A stretch of DNA of 64,000 nt from Poseidonibacter lekithochrous (GTDB lineage: Bacteria > Campylobacterota > Campylobacteria > Campylobacterales > Arcobacteraceae), in contig NZ_CP054052.1 of NCBI RefSeq assembly GCF_013283835.1, positions 1,984,001 through 2,048,000 on the forward strand, in the 5' to 3' direction. A program made the position numbers and the translations under genes. This document shows positions 44,620 to 53,148 of this stretch, in pieces. Position 1 is the stretch's first letter, and each line of letters begins with the position of its first letter. The notes below the pieces were generated by a model. It made no database searches, was not told the DNA's origin, and saw nothing but the letters and a program-made list of their open reading frames with translations.

Positions 44620-45822
44620 ATGAATAAACAAAGAAGAGATTTCATAAAAGTAGTTGGACTTACTACAGGTATTATATTAGCCCCTAGTTTAGCAAATGCA
44701 TCAAAAGAAAATTATTTCCAAGATAACTACTGTGATAGCAATATCTTAAATAAATCATGGGAAGGTCATAATAAAGATGAACAAGATATACGAGTAAAAG
44801 TACTATCTTATTCGATACTAGCAGCTAATCCTCATAATACTCAAGCATGGCTTATAGATTTAAAAGAAGATCAGAGCATAGATTTATACGTAGATAAAAC
44901 AAGAGTACTACCTCAAACTGATCCTTTTTATAGACAAATACATATAGGTCAAGGTACATTTCTTGAAAATCTTAGTATTAGTGCTTCTTATTTTGGATAC
45001 AAAGCTCAAATTAACTACTTTCCAAATGGAGAATATTCAAATGAAACTTTAGAAGAAAAAGCAATTACTAATATCAAATTAATCAAAGATGAGTCTATTA
45101 AAAAAGATGAGTTATTTGACTTTATACTTTTAAGACATACAAATAAAAGAAAATATCAAAATTTGAAAATAGATGAAAAAAGAATAGCTATTTTAAAAAA
45201 TGAACTTTCAAAAGTTTTAGATAATGATTCTTCTATAAAGATAACAAGTGACAAAAAGAAGATACAAAAGTTAAGCAAAATTGCAATAGAAGCAATGAGA
45301 ATTGAAAACCTAGATAAACAAAGAGATTTAGAAACAATCAAAATGTTTAGATTTAATGATAGTGAAGTTAATCAGTATAGAGATGGATTTGGTTTTGCTC
45401 AAAATGGAAAATCCGGAATTACAAAGTTCTTATTAGAAAACTTCTTTGTATCACGAGAAGATGCAAAAAAAAATCCTCATACCTTTGCAAATGAAGGATT
45501 AAAAATAACAAAAGATCAAGCCTTATCAACAAATACCTATGCATGGTTAAGTACAAAAGGTAATTCTAGATTAGAACAAGTAAAAATAGGAAGAGTCTAT
45601 TCTAGATTAAATCTAATAACAACATCTTTAGGAATTGCTATTCATCCAATGAGCCAAGTACTTCAAGAGTATAAAGATATGAATAAACTACAAGCAGAAT
45701 TTTTAAAAGAAACTAACACAAAAGAAAATCATACGGTACAAATGTTTTTTAGAATTGGAAATGCTGAGAAAACTGAGCATACGGCAAGGAGAGATATAAA
45801 AGATTTTTATAAAGTAGTATAG
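44620..45822 (+). CDS. Acg family nitroreductase-like FMN protein with Tat signal
   Basis: 400 residues. The N-terminus MNKQRRDFIKVVGLTTGIIL is a twin-arginine signal (RRDF) with cleavage near ANA, so it folds before export. The nitroreductase-like FMN core has ILAANPHNTQAWLIDLKEDQ and LLRHTNKRKYQNLKI, and ends with FFRIGNAEKTEHTARRDIKD. The family has two half-nitroreductase repeats and includes mycobacterial Acg, which binds flavin but lacks ordinary nitroreductase activity. The role here is unknown. Confidence 0.82.
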   Translation: MNKQRRDFIKVVGLTTGIILAPSLANASKENYFQDNYCDSNILNKSWEGHNKDEQDIRVKVLSYSILAANPHNTQAWLIDLKEDQSIDLYVDKTRVLPQTDPFYRQIHIGQGTFLENLSISASYFGYKAQINYFPNGEYSNETLEEKAITNIKLIKDESIKKDELFDFILLRHTNKRKYQNLKIDEKRIAILKNELSKVLDNDSSIKITSDKKKIQKLSKIAIEAMRIENLDKQRDLETIKMFRFNDSEVNQYRDGFGFAQNGKSGITKFLLENFFVSREDAKKNPHTFANEGLKITKDQALSTNTYAWLSTKGNSRLEQVKIGRVYSRLNLITTSLGIAIHPMSQVLQEYKDMNKLQAEFLKETNTKENHTVQMFFRIGNAEKTEHTARRDIKDFYKVV

Positions 45823-45850
45823 TTTAAATATAAAATTTGTACAATAAGCC

Positions 45851-46735
45851 ATGATTAACAATGAAAAACAAAACACACTTATAATTCCTCAAGGCTTAGA
45901 TAATCAAGCAGGAGTTAAACAGATATTTAAATATCAAAATAACTCTACTATTTTATATAAATGCCTAGATTATAATCTTATAAACTTGGAGTTTTATACT
46001 CATACCCATTGTATTGTGTATAACTGCAATGGGGTTGAGACTATTACATCTTATGATTTTACTAGTGTGGACATAGGGAAAGCAGAACTTCTTTTTTTAC
46101 CTAAAGATATGCATTTAATCTCTGATTTTATAAGTAATAATAAATCTTTAGAAGCTTATATGTTTTTTATAAATGATGATATTGTTGATAAATTTATCGC
46201 TGATAAAAAGATACAAAAATCAAAAGAAGAGAAAAAAGTGAGTTTTTATAAGATGAATGTAAATGACTCAGTTCTTAAATTTATAGAGTCTTTGACTTTA
46301 GTAAGTCAAAATCAATATGATTCAAAACAATTCTTAGAGATAAAACTATTAGAATTATTATATATAATTGATGCTATTGATGATAGATTAGTTCAATCAT
46401 TGATGATAGAAAACAAAGACAAAGAAAAAAGAAATATTAAGTCTTTGATGAAAAAATATTATCTTTCAAACTTTACTATGAATGAATATGCCCTACTTTC
46501 AGGTAGAAGTCTGTCTACATTTCATAGGGATTTTAAAAAACACAATAACACTACCCCAAAACAATACTTACTAGATTTAAAACTAGAATACTCTAAAAAT
46601 CAATTAGAAAGTGTAAATAAAACAGTAAGTGAAATATCTTCTGAAATAGGCTATGAAAACGTATCTCACTTTATAAAAGCTTTCAAAAGTAAATACAATA
46701 TCACTCCAAAACAAATCTCAAAAAAGCAACTTTGA
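45851..46735 (+). CDS. AraC family transcriptional regulator
   Basis: 294 residues. The N-terminal ligand-binding half (about 1-180) has DIGKAELLFLPKDMHLISDF. The C-terminal double HTH runs from about 190: FTMNEYALLSGRSLSTFHRD and VSEISSEIGYENVSHFIKAF followed by KSKYNITPKQ, all typical AraC spacing. It starts 28 nt after the Acg-like gene and precedes a small monooxygenase, which it may regulate. The inducer is unknown. Confidence 0.88.
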   Translation: MINNEKQNTLIIPQGLDNQAGVKQIFKYQNNSTILYKCLDYNLINLEFYTHTHCIVYNCNGVETITSYDFTSVDIGKAELLFLPKDMHLISDFISNNKSLEAYMFFINDDIVDKFIADKKIQKSKEEKKVSFYKMNVNDSVLKFIESLTLVSQNQYDSKQFLEIKLLELLYIIDAIDDRLVQSLMIENKDKEKRNIKSLMKKYYLSNFTMNEYALLSGRSLSTFHRDFKKHNNTTPKQYLLDLKLEYSKNQLESVNKTVSEISSEIGYENVSHFIKAFKSKYNITPKQISKKQL

Positions 46736-46824
46736 CACAAAAACCGTATTTTTTATATTTTTTGAGTAGTTATAAAAATCTAATTCAAATATAATTTTCC
46801 TGAACTTAACAACAGGAGAATTAA

Positions 46825-47115
46825 ATGGAAACAAAAGTGATTTTAACATTAACAGTTAAAGCAGACACAAAAAAAGAGTTTATGGAATTTTTAGATAAAA
46901 ATGTACCAAATGTACGATCTTTTGAAGGATGCTCTCAAGTAAATTTATATTTTGATGAAAAAACAAATGAAATGGTAATTAGTGAAAACTGGCAATCAAA
47001 AACTCACCATGGCAAATATATTGAATTTATTTCAAAAAATGGTGTGATGCAAAGCCTAATCTCTTTTTTACAAAAAGAACCAAGTATTAAATACTATGAA
47101 GCACTTAAAATATAA
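46825..47115 (+). CDS. ABM-domain putative quinol monooxygenase
   Basis: 96 residues, a dimeric ferredoxin-like fold of the antibiotic-biosynthesis-monooxygenase type: KVILTLTVKADTKKEFMEFL, FEGCSQVNLYFDEKTNEMVI, SENWQSKTHHGKYIEFISKN. Such proteins oxidise quinols or act on electrophiles (YgiN-like). It has an RBS CAGGAG. Its neighbours are an AraC gene upstream and a methyltransferase downstream, a set that looks like a small detoxification unit. Confidence 0.8.
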   Translation: METKVILTLTVKADTKKEFMEFLDKNVPNVRSFEGCSQVNLYFDEKTNEMVISENWQSKTHHGKYIEFISKNGVMQSLISFLQKEPSIKYYEALKI

Positions 47116-47178
47116 GTATTAGATGTTTTTAAAATTATTTAATTATAATCTTATAAATTAAATATATAAAAGACAAAC

Positions 47179-47985
47179 ATGAATAATACAGACATAAAAC
47201 AAATTATTGAAGATACATTTGATGATGTATCTTCTTTATATGATATAAACGAATATTTTTTAATAACTGCTAAAAAAATGGTTAACAACCTTGAGTACAA
47301 AGGATATCTTAATATATTAGATCTTTCTTGTGGTACGGGGAATGTAGCCCTTCTTTTAGCATCTAAGTTTAAGAACTCCAAAGTTATTGGTGTTGATATC
47401 TCATCATCAATGATAGAAGTAGCAAGTCAAAAAGCAAAAGATCTAAGACTTTCAAATGTACAATTCATTAAAGCTGACGTAGAAAATCTTGATTATGAAG
47501 ATAAAACCTTTGATATTATTACTTGTGGTTTTGGACTATTTTTTTACTCTAATATGAATGAATCTCTAAAATCTTTTATGAAATTACTTAAAAATGATGG
47601 AGTATTTACATTCTCTTCTTTTACAAAAGAAGCCTTCAATCCTTATTCTGATATTTTCCTAGACTCTTTACATAAAGACTATGGTTTAAACTATCCTAAA
47701 GGTATTAATTTATTTTTAGAAACAGAAGATGAAATAAATGATTTAGTAAAAGCAGCAGGCAAATATCGACATAAAATTGAAAAATTAGAAATATCAAAAT
47801 TGATTACAGTTGAGCAATGGTGGGATACATTAAACTCAGCAGGATACAAAGGAATGTTAAATCAACTCTCAAAAGATGATTTAGAAAAGTTTAAAACTGA
47901 ACATTTCAAAGATGTATCAAAGTTTTGTAAAGATGGAAAAATCAACTTACAAACAGACACTTTTGTAACAAAGGTTTTTATCTAA
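47179..47985 (+). CDS. class I SAM-dependent methyltransferase
   Basis: 268 residues. Rossmann motif I is ILDLSCGTGNVALLLASKF near residue 50, then VIGVDISSSMIEVASQKAKD, FIKADVENLDYEDKTFDIIT and a UbiE-like LKNDGVFTFSSFTKEAF. The target is unknown, either a small molecule or a quinone-like ring by similarity of layout. It starts 63 nt after the monooxygenase gene. Confidence 0.83.
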   Translation: MNNTDIKQIIEDTFDDVSSLYDINEYFLITAKKMVNNLEYKGYLNILDLSCGTGNVALLLASKFKNSKVIGVDISSSMIEVASQKAKDLRLSNVQFIKADVENLDYEDKTFDIITCGFGLFFYSNMNESLKSFMKLLKNDGVFTFSSFTKEAFNPYSDIFLDSLHKDYGLNYPKGINLFLETEDEINDLVKAAGKYRHKIEKLEISKLITVEQWWDTLNSAGYKGMLNQLSKDDLEKFKTEHFKDVSKFCKDGKINLQTDTFVTKVFI

Positions 47986-48046
47986 TTTATAAAAAATCTT
48001 CATTTAGTTATAATCCATTCTTAAAAATATACCATCAAGGAAATAA

Positions 48047-48793
48047 ATGAAAATAGCTATTTTATCTGATATTAAATCTAATGTTTATGCTTTAGAAGCA
48101 GTAATTGCGGATGCAAAAAGTAGATCAGTAGATGCTATGTTAAATCTTGGGGATTCATTTTATGGACCAATTGAACCAAGAGCTACATACAATTTAATAA
48201 AAGAAAATCAATTTATTACAATTAGTGGAAATGAAGACAGACAAGTATTAGAAGCAACACCAGCACAACTAGAAGAGAATGAAACATTAAGATATACATA
48301 TAATCAATTAGCTGATGATGTATTATATTGGATTCAAGACTTATCATTTGAAAAATTAATAGGACCTGATTATTATATGATTCATGGAACATATATGGAT
48401 GATTCTTTATATATGTTAGAAGATGTAAGCTCTGGAAAACCAGTACTTAAAAATGATAAACAAATTTTAGAAATTATTGATGATATTAAATCTACATTTG
48501 TTATGTGTGGAAACTCTGGGCTTCCTAGATGTACAACACTATCATCAGGACAGGTTATAATTAACCCAGGAGCTGTTGGATTACAAGCTTTTAAATCAAA
48601 TGTACCAAATGATCATATTATTGAAAACAACACTCCTGATGCATCTTATGTGATTTTAAACGTAGAAGACAATCAATATAGTGTAGAACCAATTAGAGTA
48701 GCTTATGATTACGAAAAAGCTGCATTAAAAGCAGAAGAGAATAATAGAGCAGATTGGGCACATAGTTTAAGAACTGGAAAAGTTCTAAACTAG
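48047..48793 (+). CDS. YfcE-like metallophosphoesterase fold, metal ligands partly lost
   Basis: 248 residues with the family layout, but key ligands changed. The first motif reads SDIKSN in place of SDIHGN (His to Lys), GD.. is kept as NLGDSFYGP, GNHD reads GNEDRQ, the IHG block is kept as YYMIHGTYMDD, and the GHTH motif reads GNSG. INPGAVG and the closing ASYVILN strand are normal. At least three histidines that hold the dinuclear metal are missing, so phosphoesterase activity is doubtful. The frame is intact and ends convergent with a cyclase. Confidence 0.82.
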   Translation: MKIAILSDIKSNVYALEAVIADAKSRSVDAMLNLGDSFYGPIEPRATYNLIKENQFITISGNEDRQVLEATPAQLEENETLRYTYNQLADDVLYWIQDLSFEKLIGPDYYMIHGTYMDDSLYMLEDVSSGKPVLKNDKQILEIIDDIKSTFVMCGNSGLPRCTTLSSGQVIINPGAVGLQAFKSNVPNDHIIENNTPDASYVILNVEDNQYSVEPIRVAYDYEKAALKAEENNRADWAHSLRTGKVLN

Positions 48794-50385
48794 GCCTTAT
48801 AAAATTTTATAGTATTTTTACCAGCAGCTTTGGCAGAGTACATTGCCATATCTGCTGATTTTAAAATCTTGTTATATTTATCCCCATCTTTTGGGAACAG
48901 TGCAATTCCAGCACTTCCTGAAAGTTTTAACTTTACATCACCATATAAAGTATATTCAGTAAATACATCTTCGAATAGTTCTTCAACTTTTCTTTTAATT
49001 TCATCTTTATCACTAATATTCCTGAAAAGAATAACAAACTCATCTCCTGCTAACCTAGCTGGAACAGCATCATGTAAGCATTCTATATCATAAATAGAAG
49101 TAGTTTTTGACTCATTTGAAAAAGAAAAATGTTTCATTAGTCTTTGTGCAAACATAGATAGTAATTCATCCCCTGCTCTATGTCCATGGGTATCATTAAC
49201 TTCTTTAAATCCATCAAAATCAATAAATACTAAAGCACCTTTTTGATTGTTTTTTTTCATCTTATCAAAAGATTTATTTATTAATTCATAAAAATAGTTT
49301 CTATTTGGTAATCCTGTATTCATATCAGTATAAGCAAGACGTGTAATAGATTTATTATTGTCATCAATTTTATCCATCATTTTAATAAAGCCATTTTTTA
49401 ATTCTCTAATTTCTAAAGGCATTATTTTTGAAGTATTAAACTCAATTTTAGTTTCATTTCTACCTTTTCCAATAGCTCTAATTACAGAAGATAATCTCTC
49501 TAATGGATTAATAAGTAAAAAAGAAATTGGAATAGTAATTAATAATGCTAGACCTAAACCAAGAAGTAATACATACATTGCCATTTCATCAATACTTTTT
49601 GCTTTATTTTTTAACTCAGATACTGGTTGAGGAACCATTACTCCCCAGTTTGAACCAGATACAGAAGTATATCCCGCAATCATATCGTCTTTTAAAGCAG
49701 GAGAATAAAATATCTCAATACCAGTTTGACCTGACATCATTTTTTGAACAGCACTAACTTTTGATATATTTTTTCGGCTTTTAATCCATGAATCTAAAGG
49801 ATGAGCAAGAACATTACCTTCTTGATCAACAACAGCAGCATGTCCTTTCTTACCAAAGGCAACCTTTTTTCCCATTTGAACAATATAATCAGTTGATAAA
49901 TAAGCAATTATAAAATTATCACCTTTTTCTTTTAATCCTAAAAGAATTGGTCCAGTATTCATACTCTTATCTTCTGTCACCGTTGATAAAACAATTTGAT
50001 CTTTTTTTATAGATGCAATTGCAAGTTCTAATATATGTGGTGAAACTTTTGTTTGACAAATAGTCTCTCTTATAGAAAGACAGTTTAGTACATCACCTTT
50101 TTTTGATACTTCTAGAACAGATTGATAACCATAACTTTTAAATATAGTTTTGATAGATTCACTTTCTTTATCAATATCATCATTTAATATAACTAGAACT
50201 CCAGTCACATCTTTGTAGTATCTCTCAAATGCACCCGCAAGATTTTTGGCAATAAGTAAGTGTCTTTCTTTTACATCGTTATATTCTGATTCTAATGCTT
50301 TTGAGTATGGCCACATCCAAAATAGTATTAAAGGGATCAATGCTACTAATGAAAAAGTGACTATAAATAGATAACGTAAACGCAT
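48790..50385 (-). CDS. dCache-HAMP-GGDEF diguanylate cyclase
   Basis: 531 residues. TM1 spans about 5-25, a periplasmic double-Cache sensor about 35-265 (FGKKGHAAVVDQEGNVLAHP, GSNWGVMVPQP), and TM2 about 270-295. HAMP and a linker with KIMPLEIRELKNGFIKMMDK follow, then GGDEF from about 355 with FIDFDGFKEVNDTHGHRAGD and active site AGDEF. There is no RxxD inhibitory site before the active site. A Cache domain suggests a small organic ligand such as an amino or carboxylic acid. It overlaps the metallophosphoesterase end by 4 nt on the opposite strand. Confidence 0.9.
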   Translation of the reverse strand: MRLRYLFIVTFSLVALIPLILFWMWPYSKALESEYNDVKERHLLIAKNLAGAFERYYKDVTGVLVILNDDIDKESESIKTIFKSYGYQSVLEVSKKGDVLNCLSIRETICQTKVSPHILELAIASIKKDQIVLSTVTEDKSMNTGPILLGLKEKGDNFIIAYLSTDYIVQMGKKVAFGKKGHAAVVDQEGNVLAHPLDSWIKSRKNISKVSAVQKMMSGQTGIEIFYSPALKDDMIAGYTSVSGSNWGVMVPQPVSELKNKAKSIDEMAMYVLLLGLGLALLITIPISFLLINPLERLSSVIRAIGKGRNETKIEFNTSKIMPLEIRELKNGFIKMMDKIDDNNKSITRLAYTDMNTGLPNRNYFYELINKSFDKMKKNNQKGALVFIDFDGFKEVNDTHGHRAGDELLSMFAQRLMKHFSFSNESKTTSIYDIECLHDAVPARLAGDEFVILFRNISDKDEIKRKVEELFEDVFTEYTLYGDVKLKLSGSAGIALFPKDGDKYNKILKSADMAMYSAKAAGKNTIKFYKA

Positions 50386-50473
50386 ATTTGGTTTTCTTTC
50401 AAATAAATTTTATATAAGTAACTTCTATCTTACCATAAACTTATATTGCTAGAAATTAATTGATATTCTTCCT

Positions 50474-50479
50474 TATAAT
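50474..50479 (+). promoter_or_regulatory. -10 box for the lysine-rich small protein
   Basis: TATAAT 55 nt before ATG 50534, with AAGG at 50524-50527 as ribosome site. Confidence 0.4.
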
Positions 50480-50533
50480 AGATTTTTTACCAAAATTTCT
50501 ATACAATACGAAAAATATTTATCAAGGTAAGTT

Positions 50534-50764
50534 ATGTCAAGAAAAAACACTTCAAGTGTAGATACTACAAAAGGTGACAAGATTGCTAGAAAAAGCAATG
50601 AAAACAAAAACGAAATTCCAGTTTCTTTTAACCAAAAAGAGGTTTCAGAACAAGTAATTAATGCTAGAAAAGGTTCAAACGTAGATTTAAATAAAGCCAA
50701 AGCTAAGAAAAAAGCTAAAATGGCAAAAGCATCTAAAAAGAAAAATAAACCTAAAAAGAAATAA
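50534..50764 (+). CDS. lysine-rich small basic protein
   Basis: 76 residues. The N-terminal 45 are polar and Asn/Ser-rich (MSRKNTSSVDTTKGDKIARK). The last 25 are almost only Lys and Ala (KAKAKKKAKMAKASKKKNKP), like the tails of histone-H1-like and other nucleic-acid-binding proteins. It has its own promoter and a strong terminator, so it is a real monocistronic gene. Possible roles are nucleoid or ribosome association, by composition only. Confidence 0.7.
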   Translation: MSRKNTSSVDTTKGDKIARKSNENKNEIPVSFNQKEVSEQVINARKGSNVDLNKAKAKKKAKMAKASKKKNKPKKK

Positions 50765-50772
50765 TTCTTTTT

Positions 50773-50804
50773 AAATAAGAAAGAGTACAACTCTTTTCTT
50801 ATTT
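50773..50804 (+). terminator. terminator after lysine-rich protein gene
   Basis: AAATAAGAAAGAGT pairs with ACTCTTTTCTTATTT (one bulged base) around a 3-nt loop, 9 nt after the stop codon. Confidence 0.75.
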
Positions 50805-50855
50805 ACACTATTACACACTTCTAAAAATTCTCTCACTTATTAACTAAGGACTAAA

Positions 50856-51467
50856 ATGAACTGGTTAGCTCATGTATTTTTATCTGAACAAAACATAGAT
50901 TTTCAAGTAGGAAATTTTATATCAGACCCACTTAAAGGTAAAGCATGGGAAAATGCAAGTGAAGATATAAAAAAAGGTATGGAAGTTCACAAAATCATAG
51001 ATTCTTACACCGATTCACATGCTGTATTTAAACAAAGCAAAAAAAGACTAAAAGATAAGGGTTTATTAAAAGCTGTTATTGTTGATTTTACTTATGATTA
51101 TTTATTAGCTAAAAACTGGGATAAATTTTGCAATATTGAACTAAATGAGTTTATGAATGATTTTTATAAAAATGCAGAAAAAAGAAAAATAGATTACCCA
51201 AGTAGACCAAAAGAAATAGTATCAAATATGGTTTCAAGGGATTTACTAAACTATCAAGACCTAAATCATCTTAAACAAGCTTTTGTAAGACTAGACAGAA
51301 GATTATCTGAGCGTTTATCAAAAAGAGATAGTGCAATTTCTTATTATGAAATAGCACAAGATAAAATGCCTCAATTAGAAGAAGACTTCTTAGAATTTTT
51401 TCCTGATTTAATACAAAAAGTAAAAGAGAATACAGATATAAACAAACTTTTCCACTGGAAGATATAA
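50856..51467 (+). CDS. acpH: acyl carrier protein phosphodiesterase
   Basis: 203 residues. The AcpH family blocks are MNWLAHVFLSEQNIDFQVGN, ISDPLKGK, HKIIDSYTDSHAVFKQSKKR and DFTYDYLLAKNWD; the conserved His and Asp residues match the HD-like metal site of this family. It removes the phosphopantetheine arm from ACP. RBS AAGGA. The next gene begins directly after its stop codon. Confidence 0.87.
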   Translation: MNWLAHVFLSEQNIDFQVGNFISDPLKGKAWENASEDIKKGMEVHKIIDSYTDSHAVFKQSKKRLKDKGLLKAVIVDFTYDYLLAKNWDKFCNIELNEFMNDFYKNAEKRKIDYPSRPKEIVSNMVSRDLLNYQDLNHLKQAFVRLDRRLSERLSKRDSAISYYEIAQDKMPQLEEDFLEFFPDLIQKVKENTDINKLFHWKI

Positions 51468-52286
51468 ATGTCTAATAAAATCTTCAAAAAAGAAAAACTT
51501 CCTTTTATTGAAATAAGATATATACACGATGTAAGAAGTTGTGAGAAAAAACACTCCCATAAAGAACTAGTATTTACTGCAATTAAACAAGGAAGTATTG
51601 ATATTATTTTTGAGAATAAAACAGATTCATTAAAGCCAAATGAATTATCAATAATAAATCCTCAAGAAATACATTGTGCACAGCTTCATGATAATTTATG
51701 TAAACATTGTTATGTTATGTATTTAGATAATACATTGATGAGTGATTTGCAAAACTCTTTATTTGAAGATAATATCGAATATTTACTATTTAATACTTCT
51801 TTAGTTAAAGACAAAAGAGTCCATAAGACTTTTGTTTCTTTATGTGAAAGCTTTTTCTCAAATGACACAGACTCAATTGAAAAAGAAGAAAATTTAATAG
51901 AATTCATATTATCACTACTTAAACAATATACTTCAAAAACTTTATTCAAAAAAACTGATAATAAAAACTCCATTCAAGCAAAAAAAATAGAAAAATACTT
52001 ATTAGAAAATATTGAAGATGATATATTATTAGAAGATATTTCCCAATATATGGACTTATCAATTGTTCATATTTTAAGAATATTCAAAAAAGAGTTTGGT
52101 TTACCTATTCATTCATATCTAATAAATAAAAAAGTACATATTGCAAAGGACTTATTAGCTAAAAATATTGCTATAAGTGAAGTAGCTCAAAGAAGCGGAT
52201 TCTTCGATCAAAGCCACTTAAATAGATCTTTTAAAAGAGTCTTTCAACTAACACCAAAAGAGTATCAAAAAAACATCTTTTCTTAA
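51468..52286 (+). CDS. AraC family transcriptional regulator with cupin N-terminus
   Basis: 272 residues beginning at the base after the acpH stop. The N-terminal cupin has KKHSHKELVFTAIKQGSIDI, LKPNELSIINPQEIHCAQ, typical of AraC sensors. The C-terminal double HTH is DDILLEDISQYMDLSIVHIL and IAISEVAQRSGFFDQSHLNR followed by LTPKEYQK. It is followed by a methyltransferase gene, repeating the AraC/methyltransferase order seen at 45.8-48 kb. Confidence 0.88.
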   Translation: MSNKIFKKEKLPFIEIRYIHDVRSCEKKHSHKELVFTAIKQGSIDIIFENKTDSLKPNELSIINPQEIHCAQLHDNLCKHCYVMYLDNTLMSDLQNSLFEDNIEYLLFNTSLVKDKRVHKTFVSLCESFFSNDTDSIEKEENLIEFILSLLKQYTSKTLFKKTDNKNSIQAKKIEKYLLENIEDDILLEDISQYMDLSIVHILRIFKKEFGLPIHSYLINKKVHIAKDLLAKNIAISEVAQRSGFFDQSHLNRSFKRVFQLTPKEYQKNIFS

Positions 52287-52356
52287 AATGTTAATTTTGT
52301 ACAAGCTTTAAATTTTTATATTTTATAAACTTCTTTTATCAAACAAAGGAGTATGT

Positions 52357-53124
52357 ATGAATATACAAAAACAACATAATGAAAAAATCATAGAACAATT
52401 CTCAAAACAAGCTGTACCCTTTACAACAATAGAAGGTCACTACGATAGTGTAGATACTATTATCTCTATGTGTGAGCTAAAATCATATCATAAAGTTCTA
52501 GATATCGCTTGTGGTACAGGTATCGTTACTTGTGAGTTTGCAAAGCATGCAAAAGAAGTAATAGGATTAGATATCACAGAAGGGATGTTAAATCAAGCTA
52601 GAAAACTACAAAAAGAAAAAGAACTAAACAATATAAATTTTAGAAACTCAAATGTTGAAGTTTTACCTTTTGAGGATAATAGTTTTGATATAGTATTTAC
52701 TCGATATAGTTTTCATCATTTCTTAGATACACAAAAAGTATTTGATGAGATGTTAAGGGTTTGTAAAAAAGATGGGAAGATTATTATTGTAGATGTCTCA
52801 CTTAAACAAAGTGTTTCATTAGCTTATAACCAAATGGAAAAACTAAGAGATCCATCTCATACTAAAGCTTTAACATTTGAAGAGTTTAACAATCTTTTTG
52901 ATAATAGTGAGTTAAAAAATCATAAAGAAAGTTCATATAAAGTCAATCTAGAATTAGAAAAACAATTAGAAGCATCTTTCCCAAATAAAGGTGATGAAGA
53001 TAAAATAAGAAAAATATTTCAAGAAGATATTAAAACAAATGCTTTAGGAGTAGAATCTTATAAAAAAGATGGAAAAATATACTTTTCATACCCTATTAGT
53101 ATATTTTTAGCCCAAAAGAAATAG
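52357..53124 (+). CDS. class I SAM-dependent methyltransferase (UbiE-like)
   Basis: 255 residues with VLDIACGTGIVTCEFAKHAK near residue 48, VIGLDITEGMLNQARKLQ, VLPFEDNSFDIVFTRYSFHH and MLRVCKKDGKIIIVDVS, a standard methyltransferase 11 domain. Strong RBS AAAGGAG. Substrate unknown. The genes downstream are convergent and encode corrinoid/iron-complex uptake. Confidence 0.86.
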   Translation: MNIQKQHNEKIIEQFSKQAVPFTTIEGHYDSVDTIISMCELKSYHKVLDIACGTGIVTCEFAKHAKEVIGLDITEGMLNQARKLQKEKELNNINFRNSNVEVLPFEDNSFDIVFTRYSFHHFLDTQKVFDEMLRVCKKDGKIIIVDVSLKQSVSLAYNQMEKLRDPSHTKALTFEEFNNLFDNSELKNHKESSYKVNLELEKQLEASFPNKGDEDKIRKIFQEDIKTNALGVESYKKDGKIYFSYPISIFLAQKK

Positions 53125-53148
53125 AAGAGTTTAAGCTCTTTTATTTCT
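53117..53148. terminator. bidirectional terminator hairpin
   Basis: A 13-bp stem (53117-53129 with 53136-53148, one G-T wobble) between convergent methyltransferase and permease genes. It covers both gene ends. Confidence 0.7.

Noticed and set aside
48790-48830. Terminator hairpin between the metallophosphoesterase and the Cache-GGDEF gene
   Set aside because: Only a short all-A/T palindrome (CTATAAAATTTTATAAG-like) is present, with weak predicted stability.
50473-50790. 105-residue reverse-strand ORF opposite the lysine-rich gene
   Set aside because: Its Phe/Leu-rich sequence is the antisense of a Lys/Ala-rich coding region; the + strand gene has promoter, RBS and terminator.
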